Source: JAIOQJ01 sp963718635 (GTDB taxonomy: Bacteria > Planctomycetota > Planctomycetia > Gemmatales > Gemmataceae). Taken from it: a DNA stretch of 64,000 nt. The position numbers and the translations under genes are program-made. The stretch is taken from NCBI GenBank assembly GCA_963718635.1, contig OY970367.1, positions 3,162,001-3,226,000 on the forward strand, read 5' to 3'. Under the pieces are notes generated by a model. The model was given only the letters and a program-made list of their open reading frames with translations, searched no databases and had not been told where the DNA came from. Positions 46,007 through 54,181 of the stretch are shown here, in pieces (position 1 is the first letter of the stretch; each line of letters begins with the position of its first letter).

Positions 46007-47738
46007 CTGACTATTGCCCACAAGTGTAGGGGTGAGCGGTGGGGTGACTGCAATTTCTTGCGAGAGCACATTGACTTTGTAGAGAAGTGCTTTGTTGGTT
46101 CCAAGAATCTCAAGTGAACCGTTTCAGAATGTGATTTGAGTTTCGAATTGAGAGATGGATGTACAAATGCCGGCAGGCGTCTCGGCGAGACGCATTGAAG
46201 AATTGAAATAACGAACAAGGGGGTGCAGTTGAAAAATCAGCATTGGCTGCGGCCGAGGCTGTAGCCTGCGACGAGAATGGTTAGATCGCGCCAGCCACGC
46301 CAAAGGGTGCGCACGCCGGGCATGCCGTCGGACTTGCGATTGAGATGTCCGCCGAGCCGGCCGATCCACAAAATGGCTTGCCGCACAGTCGGCACGGGCG
46401 TGTCGGCGGTGAGAGGTTTCTTCTCAAACTTGGCGAAAAGCGATTTCCAGGCGTAGTCGCTCAGGATGATGGTGCAAGGCGCGTTCGGTTCTTGGCGAGC
46501 CAGATCACGCAGAGCAACGATGCGGACGGCGATCATCGAATAGAGCATCAGTGCTTTAGTCAGGCGCTCGGCGGTTTCCAGTTCGAGTTTTTCCGCCTGG
46601 CAACCGCTCTTGAGGGTCAAATGAAAACACTCGATGTGCCAACGGATTTTGTAGATCCTCAGAACCTCGACGATCTCGGCACAGGTGCTAGCGGGTTCGG
46701 TCGTCCACAACAGCCAGTTCAACGGTTCGACGCCAGGCGGCGCCTTGATCTCGCGGACTTCGATCAAACTCCAGACGACGGGCTTTCGGTGCGGATGTTT
46801 TTTGAGATTGGGTGTGATCGTAAGTGTAACCGAGCGCAACTCGCACTTTGCTCTGCGTTTGGATTGGCCCTGTTTAGGAGGAACCTCGACGATGCAACCG
46901 CCGCGAACCGGAGCGGCACGGACGGCTTCCATCGATTTGTCGATCGGTCCGTCAACCGAACGATTTTGAGCGGCGCGGATGACGGCGCCATGCGGAGAAT
47001 CTGTGATGCGTTGTAGAACTTCGTGGATGTCCCCTTCACGATCCATGATGTGGATCAAGCGAGGTTGTTCGTTCTCGGCCAAATGGGCTATCGCGGCTTC
47101 AGACTCTTCGATGCCGCGCAGCCATTTATGGCTCTCCTTTTCCTCAATGGGCCGACTGGGATCGGGAGGAGTTTGATCGACAGACCGACTCCAATAGTAT
47201 TGGTCGAACAGGCCCAAAGGCACGCCGTCCAGGCGAAGAGCCAGGGTCGAATGCAAATGCAGACCGCGAGCGAGCGGGGAATCATTGAGCAAGCCAAGCC
47301 CTGTCGTAAACTTGAGGTGTGTGTAGTTAAGTGAGGTAGAATCTTGAACCACCAAAACAACAGCTTGGCCGCGACAGGCATTGGCCGTGGCTTTGACCAA
47401 CGGCTGCAAAAAGAGTTCGATCGGCAGTCGTTCGTTGCTAAAGAAACGATAAGTTGCCTTGGCTTCAGCGGCAGAGCCGCACGCTTGCGGAAAACTATCG
47501 AGGGGCTGCGCCGCCAAGGTCGCCAGAGTCTGAGCATACCGGGTATTCAAGCGTCCGTCGGGCATCTCAGCGAACCCGGCGACTTGCGAAGCCCAAACTT
47601 TAGCGTCAGCGCAAATAGGAGCTGTGGCAGCCATGGTGTTACTCCAAACACTACTGAACTTCCGTGTGGTCAATGAATAGTAGCGCCGCAGCTGAAAGAA
47701 GTGAAGACCCTCCCTAAAAAATTGTGGGTAATAGTCAG
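46007..47738. mobile_element. Complete IS4-family (Tn5/IS50-like) insertion sequence, 1732 bp
   Basis: The terminal inverted repeats are CTGACTATTGCCCACAA at the left end (46007-46023) and CTGACTATTACCCACAA reading inward from 47738. They match each other at 16 of 17 positions and resemble the Tn5 outside end (CTGACTCTTATACACAAGT). A 10-bp duplication (GCAAAGCCAG) flanks it. One transposase gene lies on the minus strand, and about 230 bp on the left side carry no gene. The intact ends, exact duplication and open transposase frame suggest a recent insertion. Removing the element restores a CCCTCCCCCTG/CAGGGGGAGGG hairpin, so it landed in a hairpin loop. Confidence 0.92.
46237..47634 (-). CDS. 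IS4-family transposase
   Basis: Encodes 465 residues from ATG 47634 (MAATAPICADAKVWASQVAG). The N-terminal domain is Tn5-transposase-like (AEMPDGRLNTRYAQTLATLA; AKATYRFFSNE). DDE residues are Asp in VVQDSTSLNY, Asp in IMDREGDIHE, and Glu in the Y-2-R-3-E-6-K signature YKIRWHIECFHLTLKSG. The frame is intact. It catalyses cut-and-paste transposition of the surrounding element. Confidence 0.93.
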   Translation of the reverse strand: MAATAPICADAKVWASQVAGFAEMPDGRLNTRYAQTLATLAAQPLDSFPQACGSAAEAKATYRFFSNERLPIELFLQPLVKATANACRGQAVVLVVQDSTSLNYTHLKFTTGLGLLNDSPLARGLHLHSTLALRLDGVPLGLFDQYYWSRSVDQTPPDPSRPIEEKESHKWLRGIEESEAAIAHLAENEQPRLIHIMDREGDIHEVLQRITDSPHGAVIRAAQNRSVDGPIDKSMEAVRAAPVRGGCIVEVPPKQGQSKRRAKCELRSVTLTITPNLKKHPHRKPVVWSLIEVREIKAPPGVEPLNWLLWTTEPASTCAEIVEVLRIYKIRWHIECFHLTLKSGCQAEKLELETAERLTKALMLYSMIAVRIVALRDLARQEPNAPCTIILSDYAWKSLFAKFEKKPLTADTPVPTVRQAILWIGRLGGHLNRKSDGMPGVRTLWRGWRDLTILVAGYSLGRSQC

Positions 47739-47748
47739 GCAAAGCCAG
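47739..47748. repeat. Right target-site duplication of the insertion sequence
   Basis: GCAAAGCCAG directly follows the right inverted repeat and is identical to 45997-46006. Confidence 0.9.
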
Positions 47749-47826
47749 GGGGAGGGTAAGAAGGGTTCCGCGTACGTTCCATACATTTGCCAGCTTCTCT
47801 TCGCTGGCGCTTCACGCTTGGTTTGC

Positions 47827-48114
47827 CTATCGCGTAAACCCGGTTACCGATCCGTTTGGAACGATACCGGTGGTCGGCATCCGTTTGGGGATTGATAGAG
47901 GTTCAGGGGCCGGGACGGCGGGCATAATGGTTGGCGCCATCGGCATCGCGCTGATGGGAGAGGAGCCGGCGCAACCGCAAGGCTCCCCAATCGCCGCCCC
48001 ATGATGGAAGCGGAGCGCATGTCGCTCGCGCAGGTGGTGGCACCGATGGCAGCAGCCCACGGTGACTTGAGATAGAACCACAAGTAGAGCGACGACCAAA
48101 TTTCGTCTAGCCAT
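47827..48114 (-). CDS. Small Cys/His-rich lipoprotein
   Basis: Encodes 95 residues from ATG 48114 behind GAGGAGGAACG. The signal sequence (MARRNLVVALLVVLSQVTVG) ends in lipobox TVGC, then CHRCHHLRERHALRFHH, an unusually Cys/His-rich stretch, and a Pro/Ala/Met-rich tail. The frame is also open upstream of 48114, but the SD and signal peptide fix the start. No family is recognised. The His/Cys cluster could bind metal. Confidence 0.55.
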   Translation of the reverse strand: MARRNLVVALLVVLSQVTVGCCHRCHHLRERHALRFHHGAAIGEPCGCAGSSPISAMPMAPTIMPAVPAPEPLSIPKRMPTTGIVPNGSVTGFTR

Positions 48115-48310
48115 GACGGTACGTTCCTCCTCATGAGTTCGCCCTCGGACAGTGAGTTCAGTGAAAGGGTGCGAAAGCAGAGCCCGCTGCCCTGCTTGGT
48201 CTTCAGGCTGTCGCTCTGGATTCACCGGCCTACATCCCGTTTCCCGAATGGAAACCGGCAGTCCCGGCGCGAATACAAAGCAACTATGAACCGGTGCACC
48301 GGCGAAGCAA

Positions 48311-48418
48311 ATGAAATGGAAAGGTCAAAGACGTATTATTCGTCGTCGCAAGCGCGGTGGCGCGAGTTCGCGGAAATTAAGCAAACGAAACGGATCGGCC
48401 ACGAAAGCCGACCCGTAA
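48311..48418 (+). CDS. Possible very short basic protein
   Basis: ATG 48311 to TAA 48416-48418 encodes 35 residues, MKWKGQRRIIRRRKRGGASS followed by a Lys/Ser-rich end. It is strongly basic, like small ribosome-associated proteins, but no family match is recognised and no clear SD precedes it. It may be chance. Confidence 0.25.
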   Translation: MKWKGQRRIIRRRKRGGASSRKLSKRNGSATKADP

Positions 48419-48475
48419 TGTCGTAAGGAATCTACGCGATGGAAATCGAGAAAAATGCCTCAACGAGCCATTTTC

Positions 48476-48649
48476 TCAAAAGCCGCCCTGTGTCGGCGGC
48501 GGAGGAGGCGGCACTTGGCCCGGCGCCGGGCAGCAACCGCCGGCAACAGGCGGCTTCGGGCCGCAGCAGCGCGTCCGCGAACCGCAACCGGATATCGGAA
48601 TGATCAATGCAAGGCAACAAATCGCTAAAAGAACTTTGGTGCGTATCAT
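48476..48649 (-). CDS. Short Cys-rich lipoprotein
   Basis: Encodes 57 residues. MIRTKVLLAICCLALIIPIS is a signal peptide ending in lipobox ISGC (Cys about residue 22). It is followed by GSRTRCCGPKPPVAGGCCPA and a proline run (PPPPPPTQGGF). An AGAGG lies upstream. Mature Cys pairs (CC...CC) are unusual for a protein this short. It is near another small lipoprotein (47827-48114) of similar style. No known family. Confidence 0.55.
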   Translation of the reverse strand: MIRTKVLLAICCLALIIPISGCGSRTRCCGPKPPVAGGCCPAPGQVPPPPPPTQGGF

Positions 48650-48908
48650 GGCGGCAACCTCTTAGGGGCCTCGGCTACTCGATTGCAGAGCGCTCGTTCA
48701 TAAACTTTGATGAACGCCTCGGTCGTGGCAGCGATTGGCTGTCGGTAGATTAAATGTTCGTCTCCTGCTGAAAGGTACGCCGGTTAGATACGAGAATCAA
48801 CTTTTTACGCGATAGTCACGTCAAAGGAACTTACCGTTTTCGAACGATTGTAGCGGCTGCGTTGAGTGTGCGGATTGCAAGACTTTCCTCCTTGCCGGAG
48901 TGCGACAA
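48650..48908. other. Intergenic region, no gene seen
   Basis: The spacer separates the divergent Cys-rich lipoprotein and H4MPT dehydrogenase genes. A GGAG ribosome-binding site at about 48896 precedes the latter. No further structure stands out. Confidence 0.4.
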
Positions 48909-49774
48909 ATGGACAAGCTCAAAATTCTGATTCAGCTCGATACGGACACACTCCCTTCGGTGTTCGACCGTGTGGTCGCAGTTGATGCCGGTGTGGATCA
49001 CCTTTTCAGCTATGGCGGCATTAAGCCCGAACAGGTCGAGACGCTGGCTCACGGCGCCATTTTCACTCGATCACCCGCGCTGTTGCACCGGACGGCGATC
49101 TTCATTGGCGGATCGGATGTCGCCGAAGGCGAGCAGATCTTGGCCGCGATCAGGAGCGTCTTCAAGAAGACCGGAATGAGCGTTTCGCTCCTGCTCGATT
49201 CAAACGGGGCGAACACCACCGCCGCAGCAGCTGTACGTTCGGCCAGCCGGCATATGGAGATAAAGGGAGCGCAGGCGCTTGTTCTTGGTGGAACGGGGCC
49301 TGTCGGCCAACGCGCTGCGCTTCTCCTGGCCCGCAATGGCGCTCATGTGCGCGTCGGCTCTCGACAAGTTCAGCGGGCGGAGGCTGTCTGCCAGCGGATA
49401 CGACGCAAGTCCCCAATGCGAAATTGGAAGCGATAGCAAGCGCCAGTTCGGCCGATGGGCCACGAGCGCTCGAAGGCCGTGATCTCGTCATTGCCGCCGG
49501 CGCTGCCGGAACGCTGCTGCTACCGCAAAAAATGCGGGCCAGCTGCCCAACCTTGCGCGTGGCGATTGACCTAAATGCGGTGCCGCCGGCGGGCATCGAG
49601 GGAATAGCCGTCTTCGATAAAGCTGTCACGCACGAACGGACCATTTGCTATGGCGCTATCGGAGTCGGCGGGGAAAAGATGAAACTCCACCGGGCTGCCG
49701 TCGCGAAGCTGTTTGAACGGAACGATCTGGTGTTCGATGCCGAAGAAATCTACGAGTTGTCGCTACGGCTTTGA
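48909..49774 (+). CDS. Methylene-tetrahydromethanopterin dehydrogenase (frameshifted)
   Basis: ATG 48909 gives MDKLKILIQLDTDTLPSVFD, the typical opening of MtdB-type enzymes. DAGVDHLFSYGGIKPEQVE, GGSDVAEGEQILAAI and the Rossmann motif VLGGTGPVGQRAALLLARNG follow. The rest (ALEGRDLVIAAGAAGTLLLP, RVAIDLNAVPPAGIEGI, IGVGGEKMKLHRAAVAKLF) is in another frame, so a slip lies near 49405. Corrected length is about 288. It oxidises methylene-H4MPT to methenyl-H4MPT with NAD(P), part of the H4MPT-linked formaldehyde oxidation pathway known in methylotrophs and planctomycetes. No other pathway gene is adjacent. MtdA, MtdB or MtdC cannot be told apart by eye. Confidence 0.85.
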
Positions 49775-49793
49775 GCGATTAGGTCGGTATTGT

Positions 49794-49858
49794 CGAGCCG
49801 GGAGCGTCAGCGACTGGAGAATAGCCTTCGCACTTTCTCCAGTCGCTCCTGGCTCGCC
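49794..49858. repeat. Hairpin repeat (family B)
   Basis: CGAGCCGGGAGCGTCAGCGA and the complementary right arm (CCAGTCGCTCCTGGCTCGCC) enclose about 18 nt. The right arm has lost about four bases relative to the other copies. It follows the H4MPT dehydrogenase gene. Confidence 0.85.
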
Positions 49859-49878
49859 AAAATTTTTTTGCTTCCAGC

Positions 49879-50196
49879 TCATAGCTCAACCGCACGAGCG
49901 CAGGCATCGGCCACGATCGCCCAGTCGCGCTGCAAAGCCTGGTCCGCGTTGCCCCAGACAATTACAGCCAGCACGCCGGGTTGTTGACGCAAGGACATCA
50001 TCCCCTCAGCGCTTGCCACGCGCAATTCTTTCCAGCCCGGTTCGGGGATTTCATCGGGAAAAGCAGGCAGATTGTCAATCATTCGGACGGTGAGCGCCAC
50101 ACCCGCTTTCGAGGCCTCACGCTGAATGTTCTCCCATGACGGCGCCACGGTCGTGAAGGGTACAAGCTTTTCCATCCCCATTTGATCGACTCGCAT
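49879..50196 (-). CDS. Hypothetical protein
   Basis: Encodes 105 residues starting MRVDQMGMEKLVPFTTVAPS. It is a soluble alpha/beta-type sequence with VALTVRMIDNLPAFPDEIP and GVLAVIVWGNADQALQRDW. No signal peptide, membrane helix or known motif. The gene is convergent with the H4MPT dehydrogenase and divergent from the PilZ gene. Function unknown. Confidence 0.55.
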   Translation of the reverse strand: MRVDQMGMEKLVPFTTVAPSWENIQREASKAGVALTVRMIDNLPAFPDEIPEPGWKELRVASAEGMMSLRQQPGVLAVIVWGNADQALQRDWAIVADACARAVEL

Positions 50197-50345
50197 GGCT
50201 AAGAGCGAATGGTGCGATGCTTCTGTTTTATGAAGAGTGCTGTGATGGAGTAACCTGGCCAGACTCAGATCATTTCCATCTGACCGACTTGACGCGGGTG
50301 ATTTCGTGAGCCACGCTCAACGAAAACGAAGGTGAGGAATCGTCC

Positions 50346-50690
50346 GTGAGTTCTGCGCATATCGATTTGGAGTACGATCACCGGCGGATGGTTCGCCGAT
50401 TGGTAAAGAAGACGACGGTGGTCAGTTGTCAAAAAGGCCTGATGGGGATGGGGCCTAATCTCGCCACGCGCCTGTACGACATCTCCGAAGACGGCCTACG
50501 ACTCATTCTCCGGCAGCCTCTAAGTCCTGGTGAAGAGATTGAAGTCAATTTCACGGCTGCCGGAACCAGCAAGACAGTTACCGTTGAATCGACGGTTGTC
50601 TGGTGTTCGAAGGAAGAAAAAGAAGGCTATTGCGTCGCCGCCAAGTTCGTTTCGCCGTTGAGTTATGAGGCGATTTTTCACATTATTTGA
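50346..50690 (+). CDS. PilZ domain protein
   Basis: Encodes 114 residues from GTG 50346 behind AAGGTGAGG. The PilZ-like core has an N-terminal basic patch (DHRRMVRRLVKK), then LYDISEDGLRLILRQPL (D-x-S-x-x-G), beta strands (EIEVNFTAAGTSKTVTVEST) and CVAAKFVSPL. PilZ domains bind cyclic di-GMP through RxxxR and D/NxSxxG. Both motifs are approximately present. It is a single-domain protein, perhaps an adaptor. Confidence 0.75.
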   Translation: MSSAHIDLEYDHRRMVRRLVKKTTVVSCQKGLMGMGPNLATRLYDISEDGLRLILRQPLSPGEEIEVNFTAAGTSKTVTVESTVVWCSKEEKEGYCVAAKFVSPLSYEAIFHII

Positions 50691-50726
50691 TAACCATTCG
50701 CCTTTGCTGATCAGCCGGATATTCAA

Positions 50727-51671
50727 TCACTTCCTGAATTCCCTAGCCAGTGCCGTTAGAGTGTTGCGAACATCTTCGAGCGTGCCGACCGCCACAAAAA
50801 GGCGAAAGGGGTGCTCTCCGGACGGAACTCCATCCTTGTTCCGAATCCGGAAAACGCAGTTCCATTTCACCACCTTCTCTTCTTTAAAGCGCCAACGGCC
50901 GTAGCTCGCTTTTTCGCAACCGGGCAACGGCGGGTCAGGCGAGTAGATGCCCATGGCATGCGAGCCATCCGGCGTGGCCAATACCACCGGGTAGGCCTGT
51001 TCGCCGGGGCCGTAGTCGAGATCTTTCATTTCTTTGGTTACAGGCAGCCACTTATAAAACCGGCTGAATTCCGCCGGCATATAACCGGTGAGCGCTTCAT
51101 ATTGCGCAATGGTGTGGCGTTCGTTTTTAGGAAGGGTAAAGATGACTTTGTACTCGATGGCGTGCGGCAGTTCCTTATAGCCGATGCGAACATGTTTTTC
51201 GAGACGATGGTCGGAAAGGAGTTTGTCGTTTAGCGCCGGGCGCTTGTAGGACTCTTCGCCGGGCGCCAGCCAGAAGGCCATCTGAGTCGTTGTCTGCAAT
51301 TCGGCGCCTTCAGCACGCAGACGCAAAAGCTTACTGGTCGACCGCTCGCCTCGGCCATCTTTACGGGCGCCGGCTTCGGTCGGGTTGTAACACTCCGCCC
51401 AGAAATCTTTGGATTTTCCGCAATCGAAGCTGCATGCCGACTGGAGTTGGCGGCCATGATCGAAACTATCGATGAATTCCTTTTTGTTCCATGTCAACGA
51501 ATGGATGGCGCCTGCCAGTCGATCGGTCGTCGTTATGACGATTTCCGAAGAACCCGCCTTCGCGCGAATAACCGCATTGCCGCTCGGAGAATCGTGCGAT
51601 GTCGGCTGCGCGAGGCTCGACAGAGCAAACAACGGGAACAAAATCGCCGCTGCTACCACCTCGTATCGCAT
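50727..51671 (-). CDS. Secreted protein of unknown function
   Basis: Encodes 314 residues. ATG 51671 has AGAAGG upstream and gives the signal peptide MRYEVVAAAILFPLFALSSL. The mature protein is beta-rich, with LAGAIHSLTWNKKEFIDSFD, QSACSFDCGKSKDFWAECYN, YKVIFTLPKNERHTIAQYEA and GSHAMGIYSPDPP. The pattern of a WN/F-D segment near the start and a late G-x-Y-S-P block is reminiscent of carbohydrate-active beta-sandwich proteins. That is a guess; no catalytic pair is evident. Confidence 0.6.
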   Translation of the reverse strand: MRYEVVAAAILFPLFALSSLAQPTSHDSPSGNAVIRAKAGSSEIVITTTDRLAGAIHSLTWNKKEFIDSFDHGRQLQSACSFDCGKSKDFWAECYNPTEAGARKDGRGERSTSKLLRLRAEGAELQTTTQMAFWLAPGEESYKRPALNDKLLSDHRLEKHVRIGYKELPHAIEYKVIFTLPKNERHTIAQYEALTGYMPAEFSRFYKWLPVTKEMKDLDYGPGEQAYPVVLATPDGSHAMGIYSPDPPLPGCEKASYGRWRFKEEKVVKWNCVFRIRNKDGVPSGEHPFRLFVAVGTLEDVRNTLTALAREFRK

Positions 51672-51782
51672 GACACGCACCTTCTGAAAATTGATCTCAC
51701 CTGCATTACTCTATCCAGACAAGCCGATCCCGTAGAATGAAAAAGTGAAAAACGAAACGGGTCGCGAAGTGGCGGGAGTTTC

Positions 51783-53000
51783 ATGAGTGCGTTCGAGGTT
51801 CCGGTCGGCGCAGGGCGCTGGTCGTTCGAAGTGCCGGCCGCTCGGCTGCAGACCGTGCCAAGCCGTACCATGCCGGAGGAGCCGATAGCCAACCCCCGTG
51901 CGGCGATTCGTGGAGCGATGGAGCACCCTTTGCGCTTTGGGCATCCGCTGCGCCGGGCGATGACGCCAGACGATCGCGTTGCCCTCGTCATTGATGAGCA
52001 TTTGCCGCACCTCGGCGAAATGGTGGCGGGAGTGCTCGAATACCTTGCCTCGGCAGGCATCGGTTCGGACATGGTCACCATTCTGACGCCTTCCGGCGGA
52101 GGCAGCAGCGATTGGATCGAAGAACTTCCCGATGAGTTTGCCGATGTGCGAACGGAAGCGCACCAGCACGGCGACCGTAAGCAGTTGAGTTACCTGGCGA
52201 CGTCGAAAGCGGGTCGGCGCATCTATATGAATCGGACACTGGTGGATGCGGACCAGATTGTCAGCATTTCGGGGCGGCGCTACGATCCCTTGCTCGGCTA
52301 TGCCGGTGGTGAAGCGAGCCTCTACCCGCTCTTCAGCGATCACGACACGCGGCGGGCCATGAGCGTCCGCCTGACGATGAAAGCCGCCACGTCTGCTGTA
52401 ACGGAAGTTCGAGCGGAGGCCGCCGAAATTGCCTGGCTGCTCGGCTCCCCCATTTTTATCCAAGTCATTGAAGGTTCGGGTGACGATATTGCCGGCATTT
52501 GTGCCGGCCTAAGCGACACGAGCGGTGACGGCGTCAAGCTGCTCGATGAGCGCTGGCGCTACACCATCCCAGCGCCGGCCGACGTGGTCGTCACCGGCCT
52601 CGCGGGCCGTTCGGCTCGGCACGATTTCGCAACTCTGGCAAGAGCGGTGACGGCCATGTCCCGAGCCGTCAAACCGGATGGAATCATCATCGTTCTGAGC
52701 GAGGCCGAACCGCAGTTCGGCGAGGGAATGGAGCTTCTGCGCCAATGCGACGATTATACAACGGCCTTGAACCTGCTTGGCGAGGTCAAGCCTGTCGATC
52801 TGCCCACTGCTTTTCAATGGGTAAGTGCAGCTTCGCACACCCGCATTTATCTGGCGAGCGGTCTAAAGCCCGAATGGGTCGAAGAGATCTTCGCGACGCC
52901 CATTCTATCGCCAGGCGAAGTGCAGCGCCTGCTCGATCAAGGGGGCAGTTGTCTCGTGCTGCCCGATGCGGACAAGTGCCAGGTCGTGATTGAAGGTTGA
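51783..53000 (+). CDS. LarA-like (DUF2088) protein lacking the usual cofactor residues
   Basis: Encodes 405 residues from ATG 51783 (SD GGGAG). The lactate-racemase N-terminal fold is recognisable: VALVIDEHLPHLGEMVAGVL, VTILTPSGGG, GRRIYMNRTLVDADQIVSIS, GYAGGEASLYPLFSD. LarA racemases have a D-D-x-T-R-P motif, an E-P-H histidine and a G-G-x-K-S lysine that anchors the nickel-pincer cofactor. Here these read IDEHLPH, GRRYD and GGEAS. Racemase activity through the NPN cofactor is therefore unlikely. No larB, larC or larE is nearby. Confidence 0.78.
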   Translation: MSAFEVPVGAGRWSFEVPAARLQTVPSRTMPEEPIANPRAAIRGAMEHPLRFGHPLRRAMTPDDRVALVIDEHLPHLGEMVAGVLEYLASAGIGSDMVTILTPSGGGSSDWIEELPDEFADVRTEAHQHGDRKQLSYLATSKAGRRIYMNRTLVDADQIVSISGRRYDPLLGYAGGEASLYPLFSDHDTRRAMSVRLTMKAATSAVTEVRAEAAEIAWLLGSPIFIQVIEGSGDDIAGICAGLSDTSGDGVKLLDERWRYTIPAPADVVVTGLAGRSARHDFATLARAVTAMSRAVKPDGIIIVLSEAEPQFGEGMELLRQCDDYTTALNLLGEVKPVDLPTAFQWVSAASHTRIYLASGLKPEWVEEIFATPILSPGEVQRLLDQGGSCLVLPDADKCQVVIEG

Positions 53001-53070
53001 CTGCGAGTTCTAGGCCGCTAGATGAGTCCTGGATATCGATTGCCGCTCGGCAGCGCCAAGCACTTCCCAA

Positions 53071-53523
53071 TCACGTCCCAGGATAGAGCCGGTTTACGGT
53101 CAATCCGAATGCTTCCTCATCGCCATAAAAGGTGGCGGTAAAAAATCGAAGAAAGCCGCCAAAACCGAGAATCGGTCGCCGTAGGCCTGCGACGAATTCG
53201 GCCCATGCTCGCCACTCGCGATATTCGATGCCATCGGTCAGGCGAAGCGCTACATGTGCATAACGGACCGTCATCAAACTCTGGTTCGCAGTAAAGGCTC
53301 TTTCCACCGGCGCGTTCTTCAAATCGATTCCAATCTTCAACGCCAAGTCTTCGGAAAAGAGCGTTTCATCACAAGCGGTATCGATCTTGGCATGGACGGG
53401 AATTGTGTTTGATGGCCCGATTACTGAAACCATCAGCATCGGCCAAGGTCGCACCAAGCGCCCTCCAAGTGAAACTACCGGCTGACTATTACTAACGGAC
53501 GTGTACTTGAAGCGCATCGTCAT
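53071..53523 (-). CDS. Retropepsin-like aspartic protease, D-T-A variant
   Basis: Encodes 150 residues from ATG 53523, which overlaps the stop of the preceding small gene (TGATG). The N-terminal half has YTSVSNSQPVVSLGGRLVRP. The active-site segment is HAKIDTACDETLFSEDLALK, so the triad is D48-T49-A50 rather than D-T-G. A C-terminal hydrophobic segment (PILGFGGFLRFFTATFYGD) resembles the closing strand of clan AA proteases. The substrate is unknown. With the upstream gene it repeats the arrangement at 3286-3887. Confidence 0.68.
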   Translation of the reverse strand: MTMRFKYTSVSNSQPVVSLGGRLVRPWPMLMVSVIGPSNTIPVHAKIDTACDETLFSEDLALKIGIDLKNAPVERAFTANQSLMTVRYAHVALRLTDGIEYREWRAWAEFVAGLRRPILGFGGFLRFFTATFYGDEEAFGLTVNRLYPGT

Positions 53524-53786
53524 CAGACGGAAATTCCTTCTATCGAATCGACGAAATCGTAGACCACGCGAGAAGGATTCAAACCGATTGCAGACACTTT
53601 GTCGAACAGCTCGCCATCGGTCGCTGCAGAAGCGACGATGGCCGTTCCGTCCCAGTTCCAGGCAATATGTTTCCCGGCATACGGCAGCAATTCCGTCGGC
53701 GGAAATTTGATGCGGTTCTCCAGAAAACACGCGGGGATCCAGTTGTCGTCCGGCGGCCCGGGTTTGCCGTTTTTCTGCGGGTTCAT
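53523..53786 (-). CDS. Small protein coupled to retropepsin, DUF5678-like
   Basis: Encodes 87 residues, starting MNPQKNGKPGPPDDNWIPAC. The segment ELLPYAGKHIAWNWDGTAIV, then ASAATDGELFDKVSAIGLNP, matches the shape of DUF5678 (Y-x-G-K-x-V/I-A-W...G...A). It lacks a signal peptide or membrane helix. The 1-nt overlap with the protease gene implies translational coupling. It may be a partner or substrate of the protease. Confidence 0.62.
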   Translation of the reverse strand: MNPQKNGKPGPPDDNWIPACFLENRIKFPPTELLPYAGKHIAWNWDGTAIVASAATDGELFDKVSAIGLNPSRVVYDFVDSIEGISV

Positions 53787-54181
53787 GGCCTAATCCTTTC
53801 GGAATTGCTGTCAGTTGAAATTGTAACCGCAGGGCAGAAGCTTGCAATGTCGGAAAATTCAGAATCGCCTACGAATAAGTAGAATTTGCGACAGCCGCGT
53901 AAATCGCTCATTGGCGCATCACGTTGAGTATCCGTCCAAGTCAAGTCTCCGAATCAATCGCTTTTCGCTCCACGAAAGGGCTTCTTTACGCGGAGCGAAA
54001 CGTCACACTTATTTTGGCACAAGCACCGACCAGACGCGTTCGCGAGTCATCCCGAAGTATGAGCGATATACTGATCAAAGAGCGAACACGACGCAGCTAA
54101 CGCCGTGCGTCGATGGCAGTCAGCGGCATTGTTATTCAGTGCTGAAAAAAAACGATTCTCACGCTAAGGAAATTTTGCATC
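53787..54181. other. Intergenic region, no gene supported
   Basis: The frames present are unconvincing. TTTCGCTCC (about 53967) and GGAGCGAAA (about 53993) form a short stem. ACGACGCA/TGCGTCG near 54089-54111 forms another. Promoters for the divergent flanking genes should lie here, but none is clear. Confidence 0.45.

Noticed and set aside
45739..46218. A 159-codon minus-strand frame after tsaB
   Set aside because: It crosses the IS boundary, the target duplication and two hairpins, so it is a chance frame through repeats.
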